This document shows positions 24,843-37,537 of a stretch of 64,000 bases of DNA, one piece after another. Origin of the DNA: Chrysopilus asiliformis (taxonomy: Eukaryota; Arthropoda; Insecta; Diptera; Rhagionidae). Positions within the stretch are counted from its first letter, which is position 1. Every line of letters begins with the position of its first letter. Both the position numbers and the translations under genes were made by a program. The notes below the pieces were generated by a model. That model made no database searches. It was not told the origin of the DNA and was given only the letters and a program-made list of their open reading frames with translations. The DNA lies in NCBI GenBank assembly GCA_964034945.1, contig OZ035963.1, positions 40,571,090-40,635,089 on the forward strand. Direction: 5' to 3'.

Positions 24843-25288
24843 AGAAAGATAAAAAATTGAAGCTAAATAAAAAAGTAGAAGAATTAAAAGACAAAGGGGA
24901 TGAATGCTTTCAGAATAAAAATTTCCCTGAAGCGATAACTGCGTACACAGAAGCAATTGGTTTAGATCCCATCAACTACGATCTTTACTTGATTCGGTCA
25001 GCAGCATTTTTCGCATGCGAACATTTTTTGGAATGCGTATACAAGCAAATATTTATTTATCTCAAGTAGTTTTTGATAACAAATTATTTTCAGGTTCGTG
25101 ATTGCTCTGCTGTTCTTGACATTTTAAATGAAAAAGTTGAAGCGGATAAGAAATTGATAGTAATCTGCAAATGTCGACGCTCAGCAGCTTTATGTAAATT
25201 GGGACAATTGAGTGCAGGGTATAATGAAATGAAAGAAATACTCGAAATTGATCTTATCAAGGCTTCAAATGGATTTAGAAATGATTAA
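24843..25288 (+). CDS. DNAAF4/DYX1C1-like TPR protein, last two exons
   Basis: Dynein axonemal assembly factor 4 is a cytoplasmic co-chaperone that helps preassemble ciliary dynein arms; in insects that concerns sperm flagella and chordotonal cilia. Exon 24843-25036 encodes a TPR unit (KDKGDECFQNKNFPEAITAY, then IGLDPINYDLYLIRSAAFF). A 57-nt intron (25037-25093, GT..AG) joins LEC to VRDCSAVLDIL in frame. The second exon continues the TPR array (CRRSAALCKLG, GYNEMKEILEIDL) and ends at TAA 25286. The N-terminal CS domain must lie in upstream exons not seen here. AATAAA at about 25299 may serve polyadenylation. Other TPR co-chaperones are possible. It converges on the phosphatase gene, 112 bp away. 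Confidence 0.65.
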
Positions 25289-25400
25289 ATCGAAACTGAA
25301 CAAATAAACAACATGTATTAACAGTAAATATATCAACATTTGTTTTTTCCTTATCATTGGATTAAGCTTGAGAGATTTTTGACACTGAAAGTAAAAGTGT

Positions 25401-28400
25401 TCACTCTTTAATCAACTTTGAAATGTTGCTAAGCAATTCAAACCCATTTTTCCAGTTCAGTAACTGTGCGTTAATTCTCTTATTGTACTTGGCAGCAACT
25501 TGATGTATTTTTTTGTCCATACTAAAACCAGCGCGGGGGCATCCGTAGTCAGTGGATGATAGCCGAAGAACTGGACAAATGTCGTTTGTGCCATCGCCCA
25601 CGTAGAAGATATTTTTATATTCCACGTTATCCAGAATTTTACGATCATTCAGAAACTGGTCCATTACTTTCGCTTTGCAAATATTCACAGCACTGATTTC
25701 ACACTCTGTTTGATGGTCATACGGTTGGACGTTTAATCGGCCAGTGTTGTCGAATTTGGCCGGATTCGTGAAGACTTGGGATACGATTTTATTGAGTCCA
25801 TGCTTTTCATTCCAGGTGTTAATAAATTCAGAATTTGCGTCACTAATTATTATCAAGTCGAAGTTCATTTCGTGAAGCACTTGAAAACATTTCACCATTC
25901 CAGGTATCTCATCCATTTCTCCGATGGCTTTCCGAATCTGATCTGGTGTGATTTTGTTTTCATGCAGTAATCCGAATACTTCCTGTATAACGATATTTTT
26001 ATTTAGATTTTTTTTAAATATTTTATGATTTAATTTATTCATTAATAACACAATCAAATCAAGCAATTAAATTTTTTTTTGTTGACATTCCATCAATAAA
26101 TTCTGAAAGATAATTTTGTGTTGAAAATCTTGGTCGAATAGTGTAGCTTTTGTATCGATGAAAAAAGAAAAACTCTTATAAGCGATATGGTTCCAAACTG
26201 AGAATTTTTTCTCATTTCTCATTTTACTATTTAAGTCTCGATTATATTTCTCTCCATGCCCTTATCATGTTTAGTGGGAACTAGTTTTCTAGAAAATTTT
26301 TAATGTCTTAGACAAAATTCAAGACATCAAAAAAAAAACATCGCGGCAATGACTATAAATGGACAAAGGAAAAATTCGAGAATCGAATTGTATGAACCTC
26401 GAAGTGATGTATAGAACGTAGCAAGTTATTTATACAGCAATCAGTAAATACAGTGAGTCATATTGAAAAATCTTTTTTTCTATTTTTATCGAAAACGATG
26501 CATAGTCAAAAAGTAATTGTTTAAACGCAACCGGGACAGAACATCAAAATACAAATGCTTTTCCCTCCGCCGTATGTATAGTCGAGAGAAGAATATCAAC
26601 TGTGTGAGCTTTCGGAAGTCTTATACAGTTCTACAGAATTTTTCCCTCGAGTCACTTTGGACGAGATAAATTACACGCGTTTGGTAGAAGGGATTTCTTA
26701 TTCAGTATTTACCGTGTATATAAGATCTTACGAAACACATTACTCGGCAGTTTTTCACTTCAAAATTATCTTTCAGAATAAATTACAGAATAAGAATACA
26801 AAACGTCAATACCAAAAACACAATCAAAAATATTTTAAATTATTAGCCGCTTTTACACAGCCGAGCCGGGCGCATTTGCACGCCAGACGGCATCGTAGAC
26901 TACCGGGGAAATGCTCCGCTCGAGGCTTGGGCGCAACTTTGAAGGCACGCATACCTAATCAAGTGGAGACAGGTTGAAAGAAAATTTGGGAATATACGAT
27001 AACTCATTAGGCGTTTTCCATTGGACACTCCGGAGCGTCTCCAAAGGATCACGATTTGACGGTATCATGGTTATTTCGTAACCTGACATGGACATGAATA
27101 AAATTTAGTCTTTCTCGAGTCGCTGAGCTGAGCGATCGAGATTGGCTCCGGTCGGAGGAATCACCTGCAAAGTTCTGTGTGATCTCTCGCGGATATTGTT
27201 GAATTTAATTACACCTGATGTACCCATATGACCCAGCTGGAATAGTTCAATACAGCGGTTGCTATGCCTGGAGTCCTATTCCAATGCCAATGGAAAAGCA
27301 TATCATGTGTTTGACCTGCCGTGCGACATCAAAGATAGGGTAACTATATATAACTAGAGTGTGGTTATCGGAAGACCGTTTTCGAAATCATATGAAAATT
27401 TTCAAACCCTCTTCGAAAATTTTATTCAAAAATTTAACTTTGTTTTCAGTTTTCTTAACCTTTCATTTATGAGGTGAAAATCATATGTGTAAATGATGAG
27501 GTGGGGTCCAATGGATCCATATGATCCAAATGCCCTACGTTCTAATCACATACCAAATCCGTGCTTTTAACTCGGCATGCAACACCATACTGTATGAAGG
27601 TACTGAAGATTTCAGAGTCACTGTGCTGAAAACATGAGATATAGCAACGAGAGAAAAGTCAATGTGGGTCCACTGGACCCATCTCATCAATTAAAGGTTA
27701 AATAAGTTATATTTAAAACTTTTTAACTCCTTGATCTAAGAAAACTACTTAAATGAATCGATTAAAACATTTTTCGGTCAAATGTGTGATGATGAACAAA
27801 AAATTTGAAAATTTCAACGGACAATTTGAAAGTTTCATCGGACAGCACGTTTTATATAGTCACTCTAATCAAAGACAACAGCCCGAAATGTCGGAATGTA
27901 TTGAACAGTAAAGCGCAAAACACAGTTGGCCCTAAACATTTACGCCCGCAGTACACTTCAGCTAAGCTATGCGAGCAAGCCTAGCTATAGTTACATAGGT
28001 TAGTTGCGTTAGCTCATCTCGTTGTACACTTGAGCTAAGCTACGCGGGAATTTTTTCGGTAAATGTATGCCATCAGCTGTATTTAAAATATTCTACAAAA
28101 GAATTCAATTTTGACGTTTTCCCGTCTAAATGCAATTGGGACTTACACATTTATCTCCACAAAATACTACACTTTTGCAAACACCGATTCTACACTGTAT
28201 AGCGCCGAAACTATGTATATGTGAGTACCAGCGAAGTCGTTCGCGTAGTTGAGGTCTGAACTACGCGAGCGAGCTTAATCCGTGTCGCCCATGACTAGGC
28301 GACGTAGTTTCGCTGAAGTGTGCGGTCACCCATGTAAATGCTAAGGATTTTACTTTCAGCGAGAAACTTAGCTCACGTAGTTGAGCTCGCTTAGCTGAAG

Positions 28401-29597
28401 TGTGCCAAGGGCGTTATGCGGCATTTCAAATTTTAAAGTCATAGTACTCTTTGCCACTATATACAATCAATCCGACCAACCTTGGCGCCGTAAAAATTTG
28501 AATCGAATTTAACGCCGACAAAATTTCATGGTTGATTCAAAATGAAATCTTATGGGGACGTCACAAGATCTAAATTTCCTCACTTAAAGAAAGTATTAGG
28601 AAATATAGTTCGTATGTTGTGTTGCTTACATTCACATTCCCATTATGTATGATAATTAGTAACAAAATAATGTTATATGACATCAATGTCCGACTGTCAA
28701 AATCGAATGAAAAGCAAATGACGTTTATGACAACAAAGTGCGCGTAATTGTATGTAGTAGATAACATTGTCGCCGTAAATGTTGTGTCGGGCCAATTGTA
28801 TTGCGGTCTTAAATGCAACAGTTTATCCAAGTTTTTCAAAAATATCGCTTTGTTTATGACTAGAGACCGGATTATATGCAAATTCTAAAAATCAGAAACA
28901 CAAGAAAAGCAGATATAAAAAAAATATGTCCCTTATTTTTCCTTATCCTTATTTTTCGTGCCTCTACAACATATCCGAGTTTCATAAAAATCGGAGGCGT
29001 ACACTTCGAAATATTTCCTTGTTAACTTTTTCATGTTGCATGTAATCCGGTCTCTATTTATGACCCAGGGATCCGCAATAACGCAAAAAGTGAGGCTGCA
29101 TATGAAAAAAAGCAGACATGATGAATGTTTTATTTTCCACAGTTTACTTGCGAATGGTGCTCTGTTGAATGTGTATAAATATTATTTTGAAGATTGGCGT
29201 AAGAACGCCAAATCTAGAAGCGGGGCATAGATTTACTCCATTTACGATGGGCAAAAAGAAAGGTGTAAAAGCGGCCAGTGATGGCTTTTATTTTGGTAAA
29301 ACATTTGATTGACTATTTTCAAAATTAAATACCTGCATGTAAGCCGTCCATCCCTTGCTCGCGACTAACTTCTGAACATCCGATCCAATTTTGCTGCCAT
29401 CAATAAGATCTCTGGCCACATAATCGGTGTTTTCAACAACTACTGTTTGATCAAAGTCAAAAGCAGCCAATCTTTTAGGTAGTTCTATTTCACCATCTTT
29501 GTGCACTCTATTGCTGAAATAGTGAATTAACAACGAAATTCTACATAAAAGCAAAATTCGTATTCACTCACCTCATATTTTGGCCGTTCTCCATCAT
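25401..29597 (-). CDS. PHOSPHO1/PHOSPHO2-family HAD phosphatase, 3 exons
   Basis: A HAD-superfamily phosphatase related to vertebrate PHOSPHO2 (pyridoxal-phosphate phosphatase) and PHOSPHO1 (phosphoethanolamine/phosphocholine phosphatase). Exon 1 is 29572-29597 (ATGATGGAGAAC...), exon 2 29333-29513, exon 3 25401-25982. All junctions are GT-AG and in frame, giving about 262 residues against about 241 for PHOSPHO2. Motif I is FDFDQTVVVENTD (nucleophile and acid Asp). Motif II is ISDAN, the Lys lies near NICKAKVM, and motif III is YVGDGTNDICP. All catalytic residues are present, so it looks functional. Intron 2 is 3,350 bp and transposon-rich. The true substrate cannot be read from the sequence. 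Confidence 0.88.
27459..27697. mobile_element. piggyBac-type MITE in the phosphatase intron
   Basis: Inverted ends CCTTT(C/A)ATTTATGAGGTG and its partner, flanked by TTAA (27455-27458 and 27698-27701). 239 bp. It contains repeated GGGTCCA(C/A)TGGA(C/T)CCAT words. Confidence 0.65.
27943..28413. mobile_element. PIF/Harbinger-type MITE in the phosphatase intron
   Basis: Inverted ends containing ACACTTCAGCTAAGC, starting CGCCC, flanked by TTA (27940-27942 and 28414-28416). 471 bp, non-coding, with many AGCTAAGC/GCTTAGCT words. Confidence 0.75.
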
Positions 29598-30326
29598 TAG
29601 CGTTCAGTAATAAAACTGTGGTCAATTAGTGGGTTAGATCCATTTAAATAGCAAAACCAATTTGTTTACTTTTTGATCTGACATAAAGAGTGTTGTCATA
29701 TGCAAATCAAAAGAATTTTTTTGCTGGGTAAGATGGTGTTGATAGTAGTTGGCTTCCATTGGGAATTGTGTAAACTAGTGAGCCTACAAATTAAAGAGTG
29801 GCCAGGTGCTTTCGAAGTGGACTATTCAATCGAATTCGAAAATGTAAGTGGACTGTTCGAAATGCGTAAGTTAGGGTATTAGTGACTGTTGTCATTTTTT
29901 TGAAAAAGGAACGTGTTTCAGTATTAGTGACTGTTGTCATTTTAATGAAAAACCACTCATTTATTTATTTAGAAGGACGCAGACAGTTATACCATCTGGA
30001 AATAAGGAATACCATATCGTCGGTTAAAAGTGAAATTGTGCTAAGTCCATTTGGTACAATTTTCCAAAAGATCAATGAAAACCTTGTTAAATCGTTTTAA
30101 TTCACTTTCAATAAAACTGAATTTTTTTTAAATGAGAAAAATTGGGCTCAGCTTTCTTTAAATGAGACTCTGTTCTCTTTAAATTAAAATTAAAATGATT
30201 TAACAAGGTTTTTATTGCTCTTCTGGCAAATTTGGTATAATGGAATTAGCACAATTTCACTTTTAGCCGACGATATGGAGACAAGGAATACCATCTGGAG
30301 ACAAATAATACCACTTGGAGACATTA
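29598..30326. other. Inverted repeat and direct repeats upstream of the phosphatase
   Basis: Arms of about 100 bp at roughly 30003-30100 and 30190-30292 are inverted (TCGTCGG(T/C)TAAAAGTGAAATT region). A direct repeat, TTAGTGACTGTTGTCATTTT, occurs at about 29878 and 29923. The phosphatase promoter should be at the left edge, but no clear core element is visible. Short frames here are unconvincing. Confidence 0.5.
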
Positions 30327-30813
30327 GGTCTGTTCGATATAAGTCCTGGACTTACTCCGAATATTTTCACTTTACTCCACAAAATGGCGGATTTTCTTAC
30401 TCTGAATTTGTTTTTATCGAACAACTTGGAGTAAGTTCAGAGTAAGTCACGTTTGAACTGTCCTTTAATATATTAAATGTATTTCATGAAACCTGTTTTG
30501 TAAACTTACGCTCAACTTGGTATACTCGAAATTCTCCGTCATGATTTTCAACATATAAATTTTCATAATTACACATTTTATAAATTTTTCTTGACTTCCA
30601 AACACTGTAAAATAGAAGTTATGTCTGACAAATATCAGCTGTCAAAAGTTTACTCCAGCTAAAAGCAAGAGTAAGTCCAGGACTGAAAAGATGAGTCCTG
30701 GACTTACACTTTTCTGTTCGATATGTGTTCGGAGTAAGTCCAGGACTCATATCGAACAGAAAAGAGTAAAAAAATTTACTCCGACTAAGTCTAGGACTCA
30801 TATCGAACAGACC
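30327..30813. mobile_element. MITE with TAGGTCTGTTCGATAT ends
   Basis: The inverted ends GGTCTGTTCGATAT(A/G)AGTCCT are flanked by TA. A second inverted copy of the motif lies inside (near 30690-30760), so the right side is a duplicated terminal block. Confidence 0.75.
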
Positions 30814-30977
30814 TATTGTGATCAAAACAAAATATACACTAAAGTTTTTAATAGAAGGTAAAGTAGATACTAATTAGACAACTGGATGCATTTATCAGGG
30901 GTGCTTTGTAAAACTATTTCTATAAAAACTTTTCATATCGTATAATGCACAGGCAGTATACACTGTCCGTAGAGATA

Positions 30978-32160
30978 ACAGCGGAAAATTTGCATATGCT
31001 ATTGGTTGTTCCATACCTTTCTCCCCCTGAGATAGGACAGCTCCTAGTCACAGTATACAGTAAACAAACTTCATACATTAAATGTGAAAATAACCTGTGT
31101 AACCGAAAACGAATAACCCAGAAATACCCAAATCTAGGCATTCTAATTGGTTAGAAAAATCTTAAATTTTTGGGGTACAAAGAATGAACAAGCAATATGA
31201 CCACAAAGGAATCTAATAAAAGTGAAACAGAGAAAGAAATATACTGTTAAAGATTAGAGCCGCAACGACGTTACCAGATTAGTCAGTTGCGAAATGTATT
31301 TTTTGCCTTAGAAATTAAATACAATTCTAAAATAAGTTGCAAATTATGTTCGTTTGAATATAGAAAATTAGAAATTCAGTCCAAACTGGTACTGCATTTT
31401 TTCTCAAACGTCATTATTGCTTTGAAATTAGCATCACGTCGTTTGTAAAATGATTTTGACGGACCGAAGATTTGATATTAATTGCTTTTCTACTATATCC
31501 TGACAATTTAAATTTTCTATCCAAATTTTCAACCTAAAATGAAGAATATTTGTACTTTTATAAGAAATGGTGGTCAAAACAGATTTCAATTTTTAAATTT
31601 CCCTCCTCTGAAATATAAAATCAACAGCAGAAAAATCAGATACGGCAATGCCCTTTTGCAATTGTTTTTTTCAGTTGCTCTGATTTGATGGGAAACGAGT
31701 CGGGTGGATTTCGGTTTCATTATTTTTCTCAATTTCCTGTGAAATGAAGTGAGTGATTTAATTAGAAAGTTTATAATTTAGTATGTTTCCATACTATTTC
31801 GTGTATTCCGCTGATATTTTATTTAGCTTTTAATCTTTATGCCGACTAAATTTCGCGCAAAACACATTGCGAAATGCAAAAGATACCGATCAGCTGTGTC
31901 GCTTTTGTTTACAAATTTTCGGTTACACGCATATATGTCTGTGCTGTTTGCTCTTGTGTTTTCTGCCTATGAATATGGTATGTTCTTTTTTACTCTTACA
32001 TAGTAAATTGGGTTATTTTCGAGTTTGCTTACTGTATACTGTGTCCTAGTGCTAAATTTCTTGCATCTGTCGTTACTACAAATGGTTTCGCGAAATCGGG
32101 ATATATTAATAGGGGAGGGTTTATTAAAGAATTTTTTAGTTGGCTGAATGCTTCTTGACA
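30978..32160 (-). pseudogene. Gypsy RNase H start, split
   Basis: Next to RT, the minus strand carries FVVTTDARNLALG up to about 32051. After a 995-bp insert it resumes with AVLSQGEKG and IAYAN to about 30980. These are the first Asp-containing and following conserved blocks of Gypsy RNase H. The rest of RNase H and the integrase are not present in the window. Confidence 0.75.
31049..32043. mobile_element. DNA element with 7-bp TSD (P-superfamily-like?)
   Basis: The inverted ends CACAGTATACAGTAA(A/G)CAAACT are flanked by TCCTAGT (31042-31048 and 32044-32050). The Gypsy RNase H frame reads on across the site. Parts of the interior (31560-31680 and 31905-31980) are related to sequences at 55030-57075 and 58800-58890. 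Seven-base duplications occur in the P/Galileo group, but no transposase is visible, so the family is inference. Confidence 0.7.
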
Positions 32161-32169
32161 TTCTTCGGT

Positions 32170-33721
32170 TCAGATAAACTTCTTCAGTCCTTTACGCAAT
32201 AATTTGTTTATTGGTTCTGCAATTTTTGAAAAATTTGGAATAAATTTACGATAATAGTTTGCAAGTCCTAGAAAAGATTGGACTTGTTTAACAGTGCGAG
32301 GGGTAGGAAACGTTTGGACGCAAATTGTTTTACTTGGGTCCGGTAATGCTCCGTTACGGGAGCATAAATGTCCTAAATAAACTATTTCCTTTTTGAGGAA
32401 ATGGCATTTTTCTAATTGCAATTTAAGATTATGTTGTAAAAGGCTGTTGAATACCTCCCTAAGTTTTTCATTATGATCAGCCAGATTTCTTCCGTGTATT
32501 ACTATGTCATCCAAATAAACAAAACATTTGCATCTTTGCAAGCCTGCCAACACTTGATTCATCATCTGCTGAAACGTCGCAGGTGCTCCTTTTAATCCAA
32601 AAGGCATCCTTCTAAATTGGTAATGCCCAAAAGCCGTACTGAAAGCAGTTTTCTCCCGATCTTCGTCTTCAACGAGGACCTGATGGTATCCACTGGCCAA
32701 ATCTAGAGTGGTGAAATAACGACAATGTCCCAACTGGTCAAGAATATCCTTGATTCTCGGCAGTGGAAATCCATTTCCACTGTTTAGTTTTCGGTAGTCT
32801 ACCACCACTCTCCACCGTTTCTTACCATCTGGGCCTGCTTTCTTAAGGCGGAAACAGAATTGCGGCTTTTTGGGCTTTGGGCTTCGGCTTCAGCTTTGGA
32901 CTTTGTTGGCTTCGTCGGCTTCAACTTTCATTCGAACACAATTGCAACTTTGACAAATAATTCATAATTCTTCATATTTATTTGATAATTCTTCTTTTTC
33001 GCATTTCTGTATTCCTTGTTTTTTTTTATTATAAAGAATTTCATTTTCTTGCACTATATTTATCAACTTTTCTTCAAACATTTTCAATCACAATCATTTA
33101 CTCACAAAAAAAGTTAGGTTAAAGTTGTCAAAGCCGACCAAGAGTAGAGAGTAGAGCTACTACGACTTCGACTTCGGCTTCACCGGCTTTGCAACTTTGC
33201 TATTGTGTTCCATTACGTTGAAAAGCATTGAGTCTACAGAACTGTCAAAGCTGAAGCCGAAGCTGAAGTCCACAAAGCCGCAATTCTGTTTCCGCCTTTA
33301 GGTACTACTAGTAATGGGGAATTCCATGGAGTTTTACTTGGTTCGATTCTGCCTTGGGCTCAACATTTCGCTGACTTGTTCCGGAATAACATGTCTTTGT
33401 GTCTCCGGCAGACAATACATTTTTGATTAATTGTACCCTTTTCTGTTGTTGGAATTTTATGGGTGTGGGTATTTGTGTGAGTCAACTGATCGTCTGGTAA
33501 ATAAAAAAGTTTCTGATATTCCCTGCAAATTTGAATTAAACTTTGCCTTTCCTCAACATTGTACTCTTCTCCCAGTTTGAGTTCTTTTATTATGGCTTCT
33601 ATTCTTTGATCATCCCCTTGTAAATTTTCTTGTGTTGTACTTTTAGTAAAATACCTGTCATATCTATCTTCTGTTACCATTAATACTTGATTTTCATTAA
33701 TATTACTACCATTTAGTTTAC
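32170..33721 (-). pseudogene. Gypsy reverse transcriptase, split
   Basis: 32170-32845 encodes the RT palm: YRKLN, FTTLDLASGYHQV, RRMPFGLKGAPATFQ and catalytic FVYLDDIVI, then the thumb (FLGLANYYRKFI). Upstream 33300-33721 carries the conserved pre-RT region (HKIPTTEKGTINQKC) and a damaged stretch with a frameshift near 33360. A 452-bp MITE (32846-33297) interrupts the two. Frame breaks and the MITE make it inactive. Confidence 0.88.
32846..33297. mobile_element. PIF/Harbinger-type MITE in Gypsy RT
   Basis: The inverted ends AGGCGGAAACAGAATTGCGG are flanked by TTA (32843-32845 and 33298-33300). Subterminal sequence is rich in GGCTTC/GAAGCC words. 452 bp, non-coding. Confidence 0.88.
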
Positions 33722-34269
33722 ATATCGCTACTTCGGAGGAAGACTGTCACAACTCAAAAAATGTCGAATTTGTACTAAAGGTGCGGAAGAGTGGTAATTA
33801 TGGTATACTTTGTTGTAGAAGAGTGTCACAATTGTAACTTATAATTCTGGCCACCAGAGAGCAGATGTGTCGGTCTTGCATTGTGCGAAAAAGTTGCGAA
33901 AGTTTTTTCAACAGTGTCACATGTTTAGTTGTGAATCGTTATTTGAGGTGAAAGCATGCTGCTTTTTTGGTAAAACTGTCCCATTTCAAGTTCTGCCAGT
34001 CTTGCTTAAAAATCGTAAGTACAGAATTAAATTTATTTTTAGTAATAGTGTATCATTTTAAGATATGACACTTTTGCTCATAAGTTCAGAATAATTTCAC
34101 AGTTTTAATCTGACTTAGATCAGTCTTGCTTAAAAATTTTATCAATTCCGAAAAATTGCATAGTTTGATTTTGAGTTAGGCCAGTTTTACTTAAAAATTA
34201 ATAGCAAGTTTTTGTATTGAGACCCTATCAACTTATCCGAATTAAATTTAGTCCGCCAAAATAAATTCT

Positions 34270-34393
34270 GGGCACGAATCATGAATCTCGACGCAGACGC
34301 GTCGTTGTTTCTTTTAATATGAAAAGCTCTTGAAAGCTTTTCATATTAAAAGAAACAACGACGCGTCTGCGTCAAGATTCATGATTCGTGCCC
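34270..34393. repeat. Near-perfect 124-bp palindrome
   Basis: Arms of about 58 bp (GGGCACGAATCATGAATCTC... inverted) around a short centre, CTCTTGAAAG. They differ by only about one base, so the element is young or corrected. Probably a tiny fold-back MITE; no clear TSD. Confidence 0.9.
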
Positions 34394-34505
34394 GATTTCC
34401 ATACTTTAGTGTTTCGCAATGTTTCTTTACTTTTATTTACGAAAATAAGGAAATACCTAGTGATATCAATAGTCTTAAGATAAAGTTACTATTGCTGCAG
34501 TTAAA

Positions 34506-37273
34506 ATGTCACAGTTTTCAAGAGCGGGATTAATTTTGAAGCTTGATACGAAGCAAATAATTGAACAAAAAAAGACAAAGACCCTTTGGCAGGTTCAGGA
34601 AGCTCCAAACAAATCAAGTGAGTACCAAATTTACATTATACTTTTTTATGAATGTACTTTTTAATGGCCCAAGGACTTTAACTACTGAGAATTTGTTCGT
34701 TTGTTGCAGTTGCTCAGGAAATTAGTTTTGCCACTTTGGGTGCAATGAATGACCGCCCGGAGGAATCAACTCATGGAGAGAGTAGCAGCAATGAAGCTAC
34801 TAGCGCAGTGGATGAGGATCACCCACCGGAGGAATCAACTCATGGAGAAAGAAGCAGCAATGAAGATTTCAGTTGCGACGGTTCATATACTGATCCTAGC
34901 TATGTCAACAACAAGTCTTCATCCAGCGAATCATCCAGCTCAGATTCTGATATAGAAATAGCCAACCCGAGTCCTAAAACATAACAAAAGCTATAATTGC
35001 CAATCTGGCAATCATTGGAGACCCGTATGGTGATATTCGTATCAAAATTCGAACAGTTATACCAAAATTCCACTTTGAAGTCAAACTTTCCAACAAGATT
35101 TTTTTAAATTTATTCCAATCGGATTTTGATGTATGGGAGTTTTATGTAGAATCATATCCTAAATAACTTTTGTTCTTGGACTTTTTTGATAAGATGCACC
35201 GTTTTTGAGATATTCGCAAAAAAAGTTTTCGTTCGTATGGGGGGTACCCCCCCTAATGGTCCATTTTTGCCCATTAACGAACTTAGCCTCGCGTTTTACG
35301 AAAAACGGATCCACGCAAAATTTCAAGTCTCTAGCTCAATCCGTGCGCCTGCAATCCGCGCCACAGACAGACGGACAGACGGACAGACAGACGGACAGAC
35401 GGACAGACAGACGGACAGACAGACGGACGGACATGCTAAATTCAACTTTTTTCATCATTCTAAACACACTGGTGTCATTCATTTTTTTGTGCGATGACGG
35501 GATCTTGGCGTTACAAACGGTAAGGCAAAGTTAATATACCCTTTGGTTTCACCATACGGGTATAAAAACAACCTTATAAAAGAAAAGTTTTGCATTCAAG
35601 AGAATCAGAGATTAAAACTCGAAAGAGATTAAGACGCGATGAGAAATGGCAAAAAAATGAAAGCAAACGCTTAAGGAAAAGCGGTAAATCATACCAATCT
35701 TTGAAAACAGTAACTAAAGACAATGGAATGGTTACCAAGGAGCTGGTAACTAGAAAAGCTCGAACTTTACTGCCTCCTTGTAAGGAAAAGTGTCGCATAG
35801 GCTGCTCAAAAAAATTTAATTACGAAGAAAGGTTAACCATTTTTAATGCTTATTGGGAAATGGCCAACTTACAAAGACAACGTGATTTCGTCGCAGGTTG
35901 TATGACACCAATTAAGACTAGGTATGGGAAACAAAATGATCGACGCCGTTTGAATAATGCGTTTCACATAACTCATAAAGGAGAAAAAACTAAGGTTTGT
36001 AGACAGTTTTTTGTGGCCACTTTAGGGATTAGTACACGAGTACTACGAACTGTTGATGATAAACGAAATTTAAGTTCCAGATTAATTTCCGAAGATTTTG
36101 GGGCAAACATGGCAAACACTTTAAAGAGCCAGAAGATGTAAAAGAAGGTAAAAGAAACCACATTCGATCAATTCCGAGGATCGAAAGCCACTACTGTCGA
36201 GCACGAACTTCCAAAGAATATATTGATTGGAGAAAAAAGAATTTAATCTGGCTCGTTTTTCGCCCAAAAAGGATCAATGCGAATTCTGTTGCACGTACAC
36301 AAATTCCAATGACGAAGAGAAACTGTTTGTTCAAGCAAAATATGAGACCCATATCATGGAAAAAGATCTATCGAGGGTTGAAAAGGAGAAAGACAAGCAA
36401 ACTGATAATTATAATGAAGTTGTGGCAGTCTATGATCTACAAGCTGTCTTGCCTTGTCCTCAAGGTGATGTCTCCACGTTTTATTATGTTTCAAAACTAA
36501 ACATGTACAATTTTACAATTTTTAATTTGAAAACCAAAGTTGGTGACTGTTATATATGACACGAAGGAGAATCTTTTAGGGGCTCAACTGAAATTGCATC
36601 CTGCGTTTGGAGTTACTTAAAAAACCTTGATAATTCATCGTCAAACATTCCACTAAATGTCATTTTTTATTCGGACAATTGTGCCGGACAAAACAAGAAC
36701 TATGCAATAATTGCCATGTACCACAAAGCTATAAATTACTTCAAAAACATAAATTCTATCACTCACAAGTATCTCATTACAGGCCATACGCAAAACGAAG
36801 GAGACGGTATCCACTCTTGCATAGAAACACAGACAAGAAATGCTAGAAAATCTGGACCAATCTATACCCCAGAGCAATACGTTTCTCTAATAAGGTGTTC
36901 TAAAAAAACGGGCCCACTGTTTGTCGTACACGAGTTAACCTTTGAAGACTTTTATGAGTTTCGGAGTGATACTATTGGAGTCAGTAAAAACAATGAATTT
37001 AAGATATCTGAAGTAAAAATTTTTAGCATTCACAAATCTAATCCCTTTGAATCACTTTATAAAATGTCTTATGGAGAACATGAATTCTGTAAATTAATAT
37101 TGAAAGTAAATGGTCAAACAAAAATTACAAGAAAAAACTCAGTTTCTAAGGTGTTGAAGCAAGCTTATACAAAAAAGAAAGGGGTCTCAAAGGCAAAGGA
37201 AGATGGTCTATTGAAACTAGTAGAAAAAAAAATAATACCAAGGTATTATTCTTCATTTTTTGAGAACCTATAG
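34506..37273 (+). pseudogene. Transposase-like protein of the 6.5-kb element
   Basis: Exon 1 34506-34617 (MSQFSRAGLILKLDTKQIIE) splices (intron to 34709) to an acidic, Ser-rich exon (GESSSNEATSAVDEDHPPEE). A Helentron-like copy cuts this exon at 34978. Coding resumes at 35565 with a basic stretch, then CKEKCRIGCSKKFNYEER and KVCRQFFVATLGIS. After frame damage near 36141 come FSPKKDQCEFC, AVYDLQAVLPCPQG, VIFYSDNCAGQNKN and GHTQNEGDGIHS. The D, D and E in these three blocks are a plausible DDE triad. A TGA at 36557 and the frameshifts inactivate it. Similar proteins are, from memory, common in aphids and other insects; the family name is uncertain. Confidence 0.65.
34978..35564 (-). mobile_element. 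Helentron/DINE-1-like element, copy 3
   Basis: The full set of features in reverse orientation: hairpin near 34995, subterminal repeats, and a GTCY/GACR array at about 35364-35432. It interrupts the acidic exon of the transposase gene at an A-run; the host frame continues on the other side. Confidence 0.8.
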
Positions 37274-37537
37274 TTTGGTTTCAATTTTTTTATGTCGTGA
37301 TATTTTGTTTATTTTACGTTTTATTGTTTCATTTTTATTTTTCGAATATTACTTTTAGTTTTTATAGTACGAAGACAATTGTTCCCTTTTTTGAAAACAT
37401 GAAGTTTTGTGATACTTTTTTTTATTTTACTTATGTATGTTAATGGAAAACTATTAAAATAAATTAGAAATACAGCCTCTTAGTATGTTTATATTATTAT
37501 TCCTTTTCCAGTAATACTGTCACGTCTTAAAAAACAA

